Source: Phycisphaeraceae bacterium (GTDB lineage: Bacteria; Planctomycetota; Phycisphaerae; Phycisphaerales; UBA1924). From it: a stretch of 64,000 bases of DNA. Below are positions 37,167 through 45,947 of the stretch, one piece after another (the first letter of the stretch is position 1; each line of letters opens with the position of its first letter). The notes below the pieces were generated by a model. That model saw only the letters and a program-made list of their open reading frames with translations. It ran no database searches and was not told the DNA's origin. The translations under genes were made by a program, and so were the position numbers. Location of the stretch: the NCBI GenBank assembly GCA_019636655.1, contig JAHBXB010000002.1, positions 694,537-758,536 on the forward strand. The letters run 5' to 3'.

Positions 37167-37925
37167 TCACCCGCCGGCGGGCGCCCGCTCCGCCGGATCG
37201 CCGAACTCGCCCGGGCTGTAGAGCGGCTTGGCGAGGTCCGAGTGCGAGAACAGAGCCGACGAGGGGTCGCGCCGCGTCACGCTGGACCGGCTCACCAGCG
37301 GGGCCTCCTCGACCAGGCCCTTCTCAGGCTTCTTCTCGGCGAACTTCCCCCACCAGACGCAGTGCACCGCCTCGCCGGAGGGGTCGCTCAGGAGCACCCA
37401 ATCGCCCCCGTTCGCCCACGAGATCGAGGACGAGGTTGCATCGATGGTGAAGACATACGCACCGTGGAACGCCGCGTTCCCCTCGGCGGGCGCGGACTTG
37501 GTGGTGCCCACAGGGCCCTTCCACTTCTGCCCCTGGCCGTTGAAGACAACGACCACGCCGCCGGGCGGCAGTTCGAGCGCCGGGAAGGTGAACCTGAGTT
37601 GAGCCCGGCCCTCGTTGCGGTCGGTGATCGTGTAGCCGCGGAGGTTGATCGGTCGGTCGTGCGGGTTGATGAACTCGACGAACTCATCACCCGCGGCGTC
37701 GCGCTTTCCGTCGCCATTGGCATCGCCGTCGCCGGCCCCGGGCACGGCGTACAGGATCTCGGTGATCAGGGGATGCGGGTACGGCACGATCGAGTTGGCC
37801 CCGGGCTTCGGAGCGGTCGCCGCATCCGGGGCAGCGGGAGCCGGCTCGGCCGGGGGGTCGGCAATACACACGATTACAACCGACGCCGACACCATCGCCG
37901 CGAACACCGCGCTGTATGTACCCAC
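37167..37925 (-). CDS. Secreted lamin-tail-domain protein
   Basis: 252 residues, GTG start with GGAGG about 9 bases upstream. N-terminal signal (about 1-22), then an Ala/Pro linker. A lamin tail domain (LTD) covers about 50-205: PLITEILYAVPG, DEFVEFINPHDRPINLRGYTITD, GGVVVVFNG. Within it, GDGDANGDGKRDAAGDE is a Ca-binding EF-hand-like loop inserted between LTD strands, a common feature of secreted LTD proteins. The function of bacterial LTD proteins is not settled; adhesion or nuclease targeting have been proposed. It stands between nuoE and a glycosyltransferase. Confidence 0.85.
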   Translation of the reverse strand: MGTYSAVFAAMVSASVVIVCIADPPAEPAPAAPDAATAPKPGANSIVPYPHPLITEILYAVPGAGDGDANGDGKRDAAGDEFVEFINPHDRPINLRGYTITDRNEGRAQLRFTFPALELPPGGVVVVFNGQGQKWKGPVGTTKSAPAEGNAAFHGAYVFTIDATSSSISWANGGDWVLLSDPSGEAVHCVWWGKFAEKKPEKGLVEEAPLVSRSSVTRRDPSSALFSHSDLAKPLYSPGEFGDPAERAPAGG

Positions 37926-37940
37926 GAGAAGCGACCTCCG

Positions 37941-39179
37941 TTACCCCGCCCGCCTGTTCTGGATTCCAAGCATGCTGTAGAAGAACGACATGAGCACGGT
38001 CTGAACGCCGATGGCCGTGAGGGTCGCGCCCACAATCATGGGCCTGAGGGTGCGCCCGACGTCCAGGTTCCCAAAGCCGGCGAGCCCCCACCTGGCAACA
38101 AGCCAGCCGATCAGCCCGACACCCGCGGCGGCCACCAGCGCCCCGACAATCAGGCCCAGTTCAAGCGTGAGGTGCGAGAAGAGCCGCAGCATCACCGGGG
38201 AGGGGGGACCGATCTCTTCCCGCATCGCGAAGATCCGGGCCGCGATGCCGATCGTCAGCGCCTGGTATCCGACGATCACCATCAGGCTCGCGGCGAGGAG
38301 CGTGTGGACATCGAACGTCACTCCCGCGGCCGTCACAGGGCCCAGGGAGACGATCGCCCCGAGCACGCACCCGGCGAGCATCAGGGCCAGGCCGGGAGCG
38401 ATCAGCGTCCAGAGCGGAGCCAGAAGGAGCATGAACCGGAGGTGGCGCCAGCCATCTCGCCACGGGCGGAGATGCGGCGGACGGTCCCGCCCGTCCTTGT
38501 GGAGCGTGATGGGAACTTCGCAGATCCTCTGGCCGCGAAGGGAGGCCTTGATCGCGAGTTCGCTCGCGAACTCCATGCCTGTCGTTCGGACGCCGAGTTG
38601 CTGGTATGACGCTTTGCGAAACGCTCGCAAGCCGCAGTGGAAATCGGTGACGGGGGTTCGGAAGAGGATGCGGCCGATGGTGGTCAGCGTGGGGTTGCCG
38701 ATCCAGCGATTCTTCCAGGGCATCGCGCCGGGCTCGATCGAGCCGCCGCCGCGTGGGAGGCGGGAACCCATGACCAGATCGTGTCCTTCCCGGAGCCTTT
38801 GAACGAACGCCATCCCCTGTCCAAAGTCGTAGGACTGGTCGGCATCGCCCATGATGATGAACTCGCCGCGAGCGGCCTCGATACCGCCCATGAGCGCAGC
38901 GCCGTAGCCGCGCGCCGGGACGTCGACAACGCGGGCGCCAAGGGATCGAGCGATCTGCTGCGAGCCGTCGGTGCTGCCGTTGTCGGCGACGATGATCTCG
39001 GCATTCAGGGAGTGGCTGTCGATGCAGGCCTGCGCGGCCTGGACGCAGCCGCCGAGCGTTCTTGCCTCGTTCAGGCAGGGCATCACGAAGGAAACCTCGA
39101 CGGTCTCTCCGGAGGGTCCGCGTCCGACCGGGGCATCTCCCGCAGACTGAGATCGGGGTTGATTGATCGGTGCGTTGAT
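37941..39179 (-). CDS. Membrane GT2 glycosyltransferase (DPM1-like)
   Basis: About 412 residues if translation starts at ATC 39179. N-terminal GT-A domain: SFVMPCLNEARTLGGCV, IIVADNGSTDGS and the DxD-type motif MGDADQSYDF, then FHCGLRAFRK. It is followed by about four TM helices (about 255-400), as in DPM1/DPG synthase-like transferases that load sugars on polyprenyl phosphate. The frame has no ATG, GTG or TTG between 39377 and the catalytic domain. A GTG at 39380 would overlap the upstream lipoprotein by 94 bases and add a low-complexity tail. The ATC at 39179 is preceded 9 bases earlier by GAGGGG. The start is therefore uncertain. Confidence 0.85.
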   Translation of the reverse strand: MNAPINQPRSQSAGDAPVGRGPSGETVEVSFVMPCLNEARTLGGCVQAAQACIDSHSLNAEIIVADNGSTDGSQQIARSLGARVVDVPARGYGAALMGGIEAARGEFIIMGDADQSYDFGQGMAFVQRLREGHDLVMGSRLPRGGGSIEPGAMPWKNRWIGNPTLTTIGRILFRTPVTDFHCGLRAFRKASYQQLGVRTTGMEFASELAIKASLRGQRICEVPITLHKDGRDRPPHLRPWRDGWRHLRFMLLLAPLWTLIAPGLALMLAGCVLGAIVSLGPVTAAGVTFDVHTLLAASLMVIVGYQALTIGIAARIFAMREEIGPPSPVMLRLFSHLTLELGLIVGALVAAAGVGLIGWLVARWGLAGFGNLDVGRTLRPMIVGATLTAIGVQTVLMSFFYSMLGIQNRRAG

Positions 39180-39286
39180 GGTGCCGGACCCCTCGCGCGC
39201 CGTCGCATGTCGGGCGGTCGGGCGCAGCGAAGAGTCTACCAGCCCGGTGCGCGTGCCGCGCGGGGCCTTGCCCGCGGCTCCGTCGA

Positions 39287-39667
39287 TCAGTCGGTCTCGC
39301 GGACCTGGATCGGGGCGGCGGGCATGTCGTTGATCTGGGTCACTTCGTACCGCGTCGTGCCCTGGCGGAGCACGATCCACCGGATCTGGCGCGGGCTGGG
39401 CGTCACATCCACGATGAGGACGGCCTGGGAGTCGGCGGGTGTGGAGACCGGGCCGACGGTCTCATCCGAGTCCGGACCGACCGCCTCCGTGGCGAGGAGC
39501 TTCATGGCCCCCGACGCGCTGCGCTCGAAGACGGCCGCGTAGACGGTCCGGGTGGTCCGGTTCGTCACGTTCGCCGAGTACCCGGCGCACCCCGCAACCA
39601 CCGCCGCCACCAGCACGCCCCCCGCGGCCGCGGCGATCGCGCGGGTGGCGGAGCGAACTCGCCTCAC
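39287..39667 (-). CDS. Small lipoprotein (YxN-type family, copy 2)
   Basis: 126 residues. Signal with lipobox VAGC, Cys27. The mature part begins YSANVTNRTTRTVYAAVF, then a Ser/Ala turn and VGPDSDETVGPV, then strands ending in ITQINDMPAAP-like sequence. It overlaps the upstream lipoprotein by four bases (ATGA, 39664-39667), so the two are translationally coupled. It looks paralogous to the neighbours at 39664 and 40052. Unknown function; probably an inner-leaflet outer-membrane or surface lipoprotein. Confidence 0.75.
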   Translation of the reverse strand: MRRVRSATRAIAAAAGGVLVAAVVAGCAGYSANVTNRTTRTVYAAVFERSASGAMKLLATEAVGPDSDETVGPVSTPADSQAVLIVDVTPSPRQIRWIVLRQGTTRYEVTQINDMPAAPIQVRETD

Positions 39668-40050
39668 GGATAGACCTCGATCTCCTGCACCTCGAGCGGG
39701 CCGCCGGTGGCATCCCCCTTCTGACGGATGTTGAAGACGGTGGTGCCGGGGCGCAGCTCACGGAAGACCGGGCCGCGCGGATTGGGAAGGGTGTCGAGCG
39801 TCAGGATCGCCGTGCCGGTGGGCAGCCGCACGGGACCGATCGACTTCTTGTCGCCCGGGCCCAGCCGCTCCTCCGCCTTGACGGGCATGCTGCCATCGTC
39901 GTGCTGCTGCACGATCTTGGCGTACAGCGGCTGGGGCGTCATGTTGACCAGTGTCGCCGTATAGGAACTGTTGCACCCCACCAGGCCGCAGCCGCCGGCC
40001 GCGAAGGCCATCCCCCCGATGATCCCCGCCCGCACGCCTCGGATCGTCAT
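39664..40050 (-). CDS. Small lipoprotein (YxN-type family, copy 3)
   Basis: 128 residues. Two candidate lipid Cys, C21 and C26 (LVGC best fits the lipobox). The mature start YTATLVNMTPQPLYAKIV parallels copy 2, as does RLGPGDKKSIGPVRLP. Ends with a Glu-rich strand. It starts one base after copy 4 stops (40052) and overlaps copy 2 by ATGA, so three copies form one operon. No known domain recognised. Confidence 0.75.
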   Translation of the reverse strand: MTIRGVRAGIIGGMAFAAGGCGLVGCNSSYTATLVNMTPQPLYAKIVQQHDDGSMPVKAEERLGPGDKKSIGPVRLPTGTAILTLDTLPNPRGPVFRELRPGTTVFNIRQKGDATGGPLEVQEIEVYP

Positions 40051-40051
40051 A

Positions 40052-40468
40052 TCACTGCACTCCAGGCTCCACGACCGTGACCTCGATCAGCGAGTCGATG
40101 TTCTCCGTCGTCTTCGCCGTGTCATCCCCCAGACGATACCGCCTGGCCTCTCGCGGGTTCTCTGCGACACTCCAGACGAGCAGGTCGTCCCCGACCGAAT
40201 AGGCCAGCCACCGCGACTGGCCCGGCGACAGCCGCGTCGCCTTGACGACCAGGCCCGACCCCCGCCACTCCGCCAGCCCGTAGACCACCTGCTTGTCGGC
40301 AATATTCCGGATCAGCACGCGGGGGCGCGCATCGCCCGGCACTGCCGACTCAGGGACCGCGAGGTGCCGCGATTCACACCCAAGGAAAACGCCCAGCCCC
40401 AGGCACGCGGCTGCTCCGAAGACAGGCCATCGGCTTCGCGCGGCGCTGTTGGTCGGGTCTGGTGCCAT
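40052..40468 (-). CDS. Small lipoprotein (YxN-type family, copy 4, first in operon)
   Basis: 138 residues from the ATG at 40468. A TTG two codons upstream is in frame but lies inside a -10 hexamer. Signal with lipobox FLGC, Cys31. The mature part carries PRVLIRNIADKQVVYGLA and RLSPGQSRWLAYSV, the same strand-Asn-strand and P-G-turn order as the other copies, but more diverged. It heads the operon copy 4-copy 3-copy 2, followed by the DPM-like glycosyltransferase gene and possibly more. Confidence 0.72.
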   Translation of the reverse strand: MAPDPTNSAARSRWPVFGAAACLGLGVFLGCESRHLAVPESAVPGDARPRVLIRNIADKQVVYGLAEWRGSGLVVKATRLSPGQSRWLAYSVGDDLLVWSVAENPREARRYRLGDDTAKTTENIDSLIEVTVVEPGVQ

Positions 40469-40473
40469 GATCA

Positions 40474-40479
40474 AGTGTA
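40474..40479 (-). promoter_or_regulatory. -10 element before the lipoprotein operon (leaderless)
   Basis: TACACT on the minus strand, 5 bases before the ATG at 40468; the alternative TTG start falls within it. Confidence 0.4.
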
Positions 40480-40525
40480 TTCGACCCTTCGGGAGCCCCG
40501 CTTAACTGCCCGAAGTGATGCCGCG

Positions 40526-42010
40526 TCAGGTCTTAGTATGTTCCCGCGGGCGGTCCCCTCGGAGCGAGGAGATGGTCGCCGGAAGCACACCGAGAGCGAT
40601 GTACCAAGTCACCCAAGCGGGAAGACCGTAACGGCTCGAGGGCAGCAGCATCGCGGCATGGGCGGCCACGAACAGCAGGGTGCCCGCCATCAGCACGGCG
40701 ACCGGGCGTCGCTCGCGCGATCGAAGCGAGACCAGTGTGACGATGCATGCCGCGATGAAGAGCGGGATCTGCGGGATGCCACGGATCTGACGCTCGGAGA
40801 AGACCCCGAACCAGCGGTAGAAACGGCGGACAAGCCCCCCATCGTCCCACTGCTGGAACTGGCGGACCATGTTGAGGTCGTGCTGGATGTGCATGTTGGG
40901 GGCGGGAGGTGCCACAGGCGTCGGTGTCTGGCCAAGACGGGCGAGGAACCAGCTTGTCTCGTTGGTCGCGACCGGTCCGGAGGATGGGAAGTTGTTGAGC
41001 TGCCAGAGGAGCGCGCGGGCCGCGGCCTTCAGGTAGGCGCCCGGATGCTCGCGCCAGCTTGCGTTGGTCCACGCCTTCAGCATGGCCAGCGTCTTCGGCG
41101 ACTCAACAGCGCCGATCGCCCAGAGAAAGTGCCACGTGTCGCTGTCGGAGCGCTCCGAAGCCAGGAACGTGCCGTATGCGTTCCTTGTCGGCTCGTCGAG
41201 CGGGAACGTGTCGCTGAGCACGCCGGCACGCGCGAATCCCTGCCAGGTGACAACCTCCATGCCGCGGGCGAACCCCGCGACCGAGCGGGAACGGTTGTAC
41301 GCAAGCCATGGCACGGTGAGCAGCGCGAATGCAAGGACCATGCCGATCGCCGGGACCACCACTGAACGTCGACGCCGCGGCGACATCGTGTCCCAGCATC
41401 TCAGTATCCAGGCCAGCCCCGCAAACAGGGCGAACACCTGGAGGCTGGGGCGGATGAGCACCCCCGCGGCGAGGACCGCGCCAAGCGCGACCGACCAGAG
41501 CAGCGTGCGGATCAACTCTCGACGCGAAGCGACGGCCACCGGCGCCGTGAGCGCGATCGCGGTGGCGATGACCATGCTCGCCGCGCTGGGCCCCTCGGTG
41601 AGCATGCAGGATTCGAAGCCCAGCAGCCACGGGTCGACCGCCGCGAGCAAGCCGGCGACCAGGGCCATCCGAGGGCCGGCGAGCCTGGCGACCGTGGCCG
41701 CAATCAGGCCACAGGCGAGGACGCCGAGTAAGTGCTGCACCAGGAGAATGCCGGCGGGGCTGTTGCCAAAGAGCAGGTTCACAAGGCCGAGCAGCGCGGG
41801 GTAGCCCGGAGTGCGATAGACGGAAATGCCGGCGAAGCTGCCGGCGGCGACCTGCTGGCCATACAGAACGTAATCGACGCTGTCATTGACAACCAGCAAC
41901 GAGAGCCCACCCTGAGCCAGCAAGCGGGTCAGGCATGCGGCAGCAACGGTCATCCACACCGCACTGCGGCTGGAGAGGCGCCGGGTCGTAGCGAGCATGG
42001 GGGCGGACAT
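40526..42010 (-). CDS. GT39/ArnT-like membrane glycosyltransferase
   Basis: 494 residues from the ATG at 42010. About ten to eleven hydrophobic helices. The N-terminal luminal loop contains NDSVDYVLYGQQVAAG, where the acidic residue of this GT-C group is expected (D43-x-x-D). YRTPGYPALLGL follows, then IRPSL. The C-terminal part has one periplasmic domain (about 260-410) and final helices. The family uses polyprenyl-phosphate sugars as donors to glycosylate lipids or proteins on the periplasmic side. It lies 109 bases after nuoD on the same strand. Donor and acceptor unknown; a link to the DPM-like gene 1 kb away is plausible. Confidence 0.78.
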   Translation of the reverse strand: MSAPMLATTRRLSSRSAVWMTVAAACLTRLLAQGGLSLLVVNDSVDYVLYGQQVAAGSFAGISVYRTPGYPALLGLVNLLFGNSPAGILLVQHLLGVLACGLIAATVARLAGPRMALVAGLLAAVDPWLLGFESCMLTEGPSAASMVIATAIALTAPVAVASRRELIRTLLWSVALGAVLAAGVLIRPSLQVFALFAGLAWILRCWDTMSPRRRRSVVVPAIGMVLAFALLTVPWLAYNRSRSVAGFARGMEVVTWQGFARAGVLSDTFPLDEPTRNAYGTFLASERSDSDTWHFLWAIGAVESPKTLAMLKAWTNASWREHPGAYLKAAARALLWQLNNFPSSGPVATNETSWFLARLGQTPTPVAPPAPNMHIQHDLNMVRQFQQWDDGGLVRRFYRWFGVFSERQIRGIPQIPLFIAACIVTLVSLRSRERRPVAVLMAGTLLFVAAHAAMLLPSSRYGLPAWVTWYIALGVLPATISSLRGDRPREHTKT

Positions 42011-42119
42011 GGGGCGCAGACCGAGTGGCGAGAGAGCACAGGGGTGCGACCGAACGAGTCGTAACGAGTCAACCGCGCCGGAGGAGAAACCCTCGCCACG
42101 CGGCGCTGCGAGCAGCAGG

Positions 42120-43430
42120 CTACCGATCCAGTTCCGCGGCGATGACGTTGATGCTGCCCAGGACGACCACAACATCCGAGAGCATGTGGCCCTCGGTCAG
42201 TTTCTGCATGAGCGAGTAGTTGATGAAGCAGGCAGGTCGGGTCTTGGCCCGCCAGGGACGGCTGGTGCCGTCAGAAACGATGTAGAACCCCTGCTCGCCG
42301 TTGGGCCCCTCATTCCAGCCATAGGCCTCGGCGACCGGCGGCTTCCAGCCGCGGTTGGTCATGATCATCTCGAAGTGCTGGATCAGCCCTTCGATGGAGG
42401 AGTAGACCTCCTTCTTGGTGGGCTTGACCATCTTGGAGTCGCTGAAGACATCGACAGGGCCGCCCGGGATCGCGTCGATGAGCTGGCGGATGATCTCCAT
42501 CGACTGGCGGATCTCCTGCACGCGGACGTTGAATCGGGCGTAGGAATCGCCGCCGCCCTTGCCGTTGGCCGGATCGTTGCCGACGACAACCTTGAACTTG
42601 ACGGCCGGGGCTCCCTGGCCGTCCCAGTTGTCGGCGTAGCAGAGGTAGGGCATGTCCTTGCGCAGGTCCCGCTCGACGCCGCTGGCGCGGGCCATGGGCC
42701 CCGAGGCGCTCCAGCCGATGGCCTCGGCCTTGGTCAGCACGCCGATGCCGGCCATTCGATCGATGAAGATGCGGTTGCGCGAGACGAGGGTCTCGAAGTC
42801 CTCCAGCGCCCGCGGCAAGATCTCGTCAACGAGTTCCTTCACCAGCTTCCTGAAGACCGCCTCGTCGGGCAGGTCCTGCATCAGACCGCCGACGCGGGTC
42901 CAGTCGGAGTGAAACCGCTGGCCGGAGATGAGGTCGCAGATGTCGTAGATCTTCTCACGAGGGTTGAAGGCGTACAGGAACGCGGTGATCCCGCCGATAT
43001 CCAGCGCCGCCGCGGCGACGCTGAGCAGGTGGTTCTGGATGCGGGCGATCTCGTTCATGATCGTCCGCAGGGCCTTGCAGCGCGGGGTGATCTCGATGCC
43101 GAAGAGCCGCTCAACCGCCCCGTGCCAGGTGATGTCGTTATGGATGGGCGAGCCGTAGTCCATGCGGGAGACAACGGTGACGTACTGGTTGTAGTCGTGG
43201 TGCTCGCCGAGCTTCTCGAAGCCGGAATGGAGGTAGCCGATGTGCGGCGTGCAGCGGGCGACCCGCTCGCCGTCGAGTTCAAGTACCAGCCGGAGCGTGG
43301 TGTGCGTCGCCGGGTGCTGGGGGCCGAAGTTGAGCACCCACCGCTCGCCGGTATCGACGTGCTCCTTGAGATAGTCGACGTTCTCGACCCCGACGTCGAA
43401 TCCTTCGTAGGGCTTGAGCGTGTATGGCAT
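42120..43430 (-). CDS. nuoD: NADH-quinone oxidoreductase subunit D
   Basis: 436 residues from ATG 43430 (AGGGA upstream); an in-frame ATG at 43451 is possible. The 49-kDa subunit that, with NuoB, forms the quinone site. FGPQHPATHTTLRL (about 34-47), PHIGYLHSGFEKL (about 62-74), RIQNHLL and FIDRMAGIGVL are classic NuoD motifs, and the C-terminus is INVIAAELDR. It stands alone: neither nuoB/C nor other nuo genes are adjacent. A -10-like TATAGT lies 64 bases upstream. Confidence 0.95.
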   Translation of the reverse strand: MPYTLKPYEGFDVGVENVDYLKEHVDTGERWVLNFGPQHPATHTTLRLVLELDGERVARCTPHIGYLHSGFEKLGEHHDYNQYVTVVSRMDYGSPIHNDITWHGAVERLFGIEITPRCKALRTIMNEIARIQNHLLSVAAAALDIGGITAFLYAFNPREKIYDICDLISGQRFHSDWTRVGGLMQDLPDEAVFRKLVKELVDEILPRALEDFETLVSRNRIFIDRMAGIGVLTKAEAIGWSASGPMARASGVERDLRKDMPYLCYADNWDGQGAPAVKFKVVVGNDPANGKGGGDSYARFNVRVQEIRQSMEIIRQLIDAIPGGPVDVFSDSKMVKPTKKEVYSSIEGLIQHFEMIMTNRGWKPPVAEAYGWNEGPNGEQGFYIVSDGTSRPWRAKTRPACFINYSLMQKLTEGHMLSDVVVVLGSINVIAAELDR

Positions 43431-43493
43431 GCAAACGTCCCTGGAGTCCATCACCCGCCACCCCGAACCGACGCCGGGCAGCGGCGCGGCCAG

Positions 43494-43499
43494 ACTATA
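43494..43499 (-). promoter_or_regulatory. -10 element of nuoD
   Basis: TATAGT (5 of 6) on the minus strand, about 64 bases before ATG 43430. A normal leader with ribosome site follows. Confidence 0.4.
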
Positions 43500-43521
43500 G
43501 ACGACCGCTGGTGAACCGCCC

Positions 43522-45861
43522 TCAGGCCCCGGGGCCCGTTGCGCCGGGGCGGGATCGCCGCGCATACCAGCGGTACAGGCCGCTGCCCTTGATCCGCTGG
43601 ATCAGGCGGTACGGCCGGCTGGCTTTGATCTGTGCGAGCCTGACGTCGGGCGGTTCCGGGGCGGTCGGCGCATCCCACCCCCGGCCGAACCTCGCCCGGG
43701 CCACCGCGCGGTAGATCGCCATGGACTTCAGCCGCGCAACCGCCCGCCAGGCCCGCGAACCGAGGATTTGCTCCAGTTCCTGGTGCGCGCGCAGGGCCGC
43801 ATCCGGGCTGTGGTCGGCAACAGGGAGACCGAGTCGCGCGCGAAGGTCATCAATCGTGCAGCGAGCCCGCCACGCATCCATGTGCTCACGGAAGAACATC
43901 GAGTCCTTCTCGGTAAGGGCGGATTCCATGTGAACGAGGTACATCGGGGCATGACGCTCGACTATCTGGCGAACGGGGATGGGGCGGTGGCGCTGCGTGT
44001 GCGAGAGCATCGAGCCGCCCGCGTGCTGGCGATACATGAACAACGGCTGGGGGACCAGCCGGCCGCGGTAGCCGACCTGGAGCAGCGAGAGCCACAGGTC
44101 CCAGTCCTCCATGCCGTGGAGCATCGATTCCGCGTACCCGCCGGCCAGGTCGAACGCGGACCGCCGGACCAACGCGGTCGCCGTGCTCAGGTTGGCGACC
44201 AGGAGCGTGAAGGGGTTGTACTCCGGGCACCGCCAGGTCCCGGTGGAGCTGCCGAAGTACTCAGCGTGGCAATACGCATAGCCCAGCGATGGGTCAGCCG
44301 CGAGCGGGGCGAGGAGGTACTCGATGAACCCCGGGCGGAGCAGGTCATCGGCGTCCAGCGGGACGAAGAACTCGGCATCGGTGGCCCGGATTCCGGCGTT
44401 CCGCGCCGCGGCGAGCCCGGCGTTGTCCTGACGGATCACCCGTGTCCCTTCGCCCCGGAGCCGGTCGAGCGCTTCGAGTGTGCCCGCCACGGTCGAGCCG
44501 TCGTCCACCACGACGACGTCGACGTTCGTATGCGTCTGGCCGCGGGCGCTCTCCACCGCCTCCCGCACGAACGCCCCGTGGTTGTAGCAGGGGATGACGA
44601 CGGCCACCCTCGGGGGCCGCGGGGCGCGAGCCGCCGCGGGAATCGGCCGGCGCATAGCGACAGACTGAGCCGCGTAGCCCGCGTAGAGCGAGCCGATCTG
44701 CTCGCAGACCCGGTCGGCATGGAAGCAGCCTCGCACGCGCTCCCGCGCTGCAGCGCCCATCTTCCGCCGATCGGCCTCGGGCATGGAGTAGACATCGATC
44801 AGCGTCCTTGCTAGGTCCGCGTCGTCCCCCGCGCGCACCAGGCGGCCGCTCACACCGTCCTCGATCATGTCCCGCATGCCGGAGTAATCGCTGCCGATGC
44901 AAGGACGGGAGAGCGACATGGCCTCCAGGCACGTGTACGGGCCATTCTCGAAGAGCGAGGGAAACACGCACACCCTTGCCGAGGCGAGCCGGCGGAAGAG
45001 GTCCTCGCGTCCCATCCGTCCCGTGAACACCACGCGGTCCGCGTGCCTTGCCGGAACCAGTCGCCCGAGGAACGACCGCATCGATGGTTCGCTCGCGCCG
45101 CGCTCGGCGTCACCACCGATCAGCACCAGGCGAGCCCCCGGGCACGCATCCAGAAACTCCGGGGCGGCTCGCACGAGTTGCTCGACACCCTTGCGTTGCT
45201 CCAGTCGACCGACGAACACGGCTTCCGGAGTTGGTTCCCCGGCGTCGGTCGCCAGGTCCAGCAGGGCGGGGTCCGCGGGGTGGCGCACGATGTCCATCGG
45301 CCCGACCCGCGGCAGGAGCCTACGCAGCACTTCCTCCTGCGGGCCCGGGGGGGCGACGATCCGGTCGGCGAGCAGCATCGCCTCGTTCTCGAGCGCCTCG
45401 AGCACGGGCTTGGGGCCGTCGGCGGTGTTGTACTCGCCGATCACGCAGAGCGGGCAGTGCAGCCTGACGACGCACACGGGGCGCTTGCCCGGCGTTGTGC
45501 GCGCCAGGTAACTGAAGCCCTCCGCAAGGTAGTCGGGAAACTCGATGACATCCGCCCCCTCCACCTCGACGAATCGCTCGAGAAAATCGCCGACACGGTC
45601 CGAGTGGTCCTTCCGGTACGCGAGCGATCGGAGGGGTTCCGGCCCGCTGTGCCTCACGTGCGGGAGGCGGACGACCTCCATCCCGGCGGTGAACTCTCGC
45701 GTGACAAACGGGTCCGCCCCTACGGTCACGACCGTCACGCGGTGCCCCTGTCGGGCAAGCCCGCGGGTCACGATGTCAACATACGTGCCGATCCCCCCGC
45801 CGATCTGCGGGGGATACTCGAACGAGACATACACCAGTCGCAGGGGTCGGTTGGTTTGCAT
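43522..45861 (-). CDS. Fused glycosyltransferase: GT4 domain plus GT2 domain
   Basis: 779 residues from the ATG at 45861; the frame also allows GTG 45903, which lies too close to the -10. Residues about 5-385 are a GT-B GT4 transferase: SFEYPPQIGGGIGTYV, VGRLEQRKGVEQLVRA and the donor-site E-x7-E type FENGPYTCLEAMSLS. Residues about 405-640 are a GT-A GT2 transferase: VAVVIPCYNHGAFVRE, VVVVDDGST and the metal motif PLDADDL. The C-terminal 100 residues are helical and basic. A bifunctional enzyme adding two sugars to one glycan is the likely role. Divergent from a second protein of the same build. Confidence 0.88.
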   Translation of the reverse strand: MQTNRPLRLVYVSFEYPPQIGGGIGTYVDIVTRGLARQGHRVTVVTVGADPFVTREFTAGMEVVRLPHVRHSGPEPLRSLAYRKDHSDRVGDFLERFVEVEGADVIEFPDYLAEGFSYLARTTPGKRPVCVVRLHCPLCVIGEYNTADGPKPVLEALENEAMLLADRIVAPPGPQEEVLRRLLPRVGPMDIVRHPADPALLDLATDAGEPTPEAVFVGRLEQRKGVEQLVRAAPEFLDACPGARLVLIGGDAERGASEPSMRSFLGRLVPARHADRVVFTGRMGREDLFRRLASARVCVFPSLFENGPYTCLEAMSLSRPCIGSDYSGMRDMIEDGVSGRLVRAGDDADLARTLIDVYSMPEADRRKMGAAARERVRGCFHADRVCEQIGSLYAGYAAQSVAMRRPIPAAARAPRPPRVAVVIPCYNHGAFVREAVESARGQTHTNVDVVVVDDGSTVAGTLEALDRLRGEGTRVIRQDNAGLAAARNAGIRATDAEFFVPLDADDLLRPGFIEYLLAPLAADPSLGYAYCHAEYFGSSTGTWRCPEYNPFTLLVANLSTATALVRRSAFDLAGGYAESMLHGMEDWDLWLSLLQVGYRGRLVPQPLFMYRQHAGGSMLSHTQRHRPIPVRQIVERHAPMYLVHMESALTEKDSMFFREHMDAWRARCTIDDLRARLGLPVADHSPDAALRAHQELEQILGSRAWRAVARLKSMAIYRAVARARFGRGWDAPTAPEPPDVRLAQIKASRPYRLIQRIKGSGLYRWYARRSRPGATGPGA

Positions 45862-45903
45862 CTCGGTCCGAGGCCTGCTCCACTTCGAGGTCGCGGCGAC
45901 CAC

Positions 45904-45911
45904 CTTATAGT
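45904..45911. promoter_or_regulatory. Overlapping divergent -10 elements
   Basis: CTTATAGT reads TATAGT on the plus strand (45906-45911) and TATAAG on the minus strand (45909-45904). Two divergent GT4-GT2 genes (starts 45861 minus, 45948 plus) would compete for one RNA polymerase site. -35 elements are weak. Confidence 0.4.
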
Positions 45912-45947
45912 TCGCGGTCGGGCGTCACGGGGCATACGGAGGCGGTC

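Noticed and set aside
45862-45903. GTG 45903 as start of the minus-strand GT4-GT2 gene
   Set aside because: It lies directly beside the TATAAG -10 and has no ribosome site; the added residues are not family-like.
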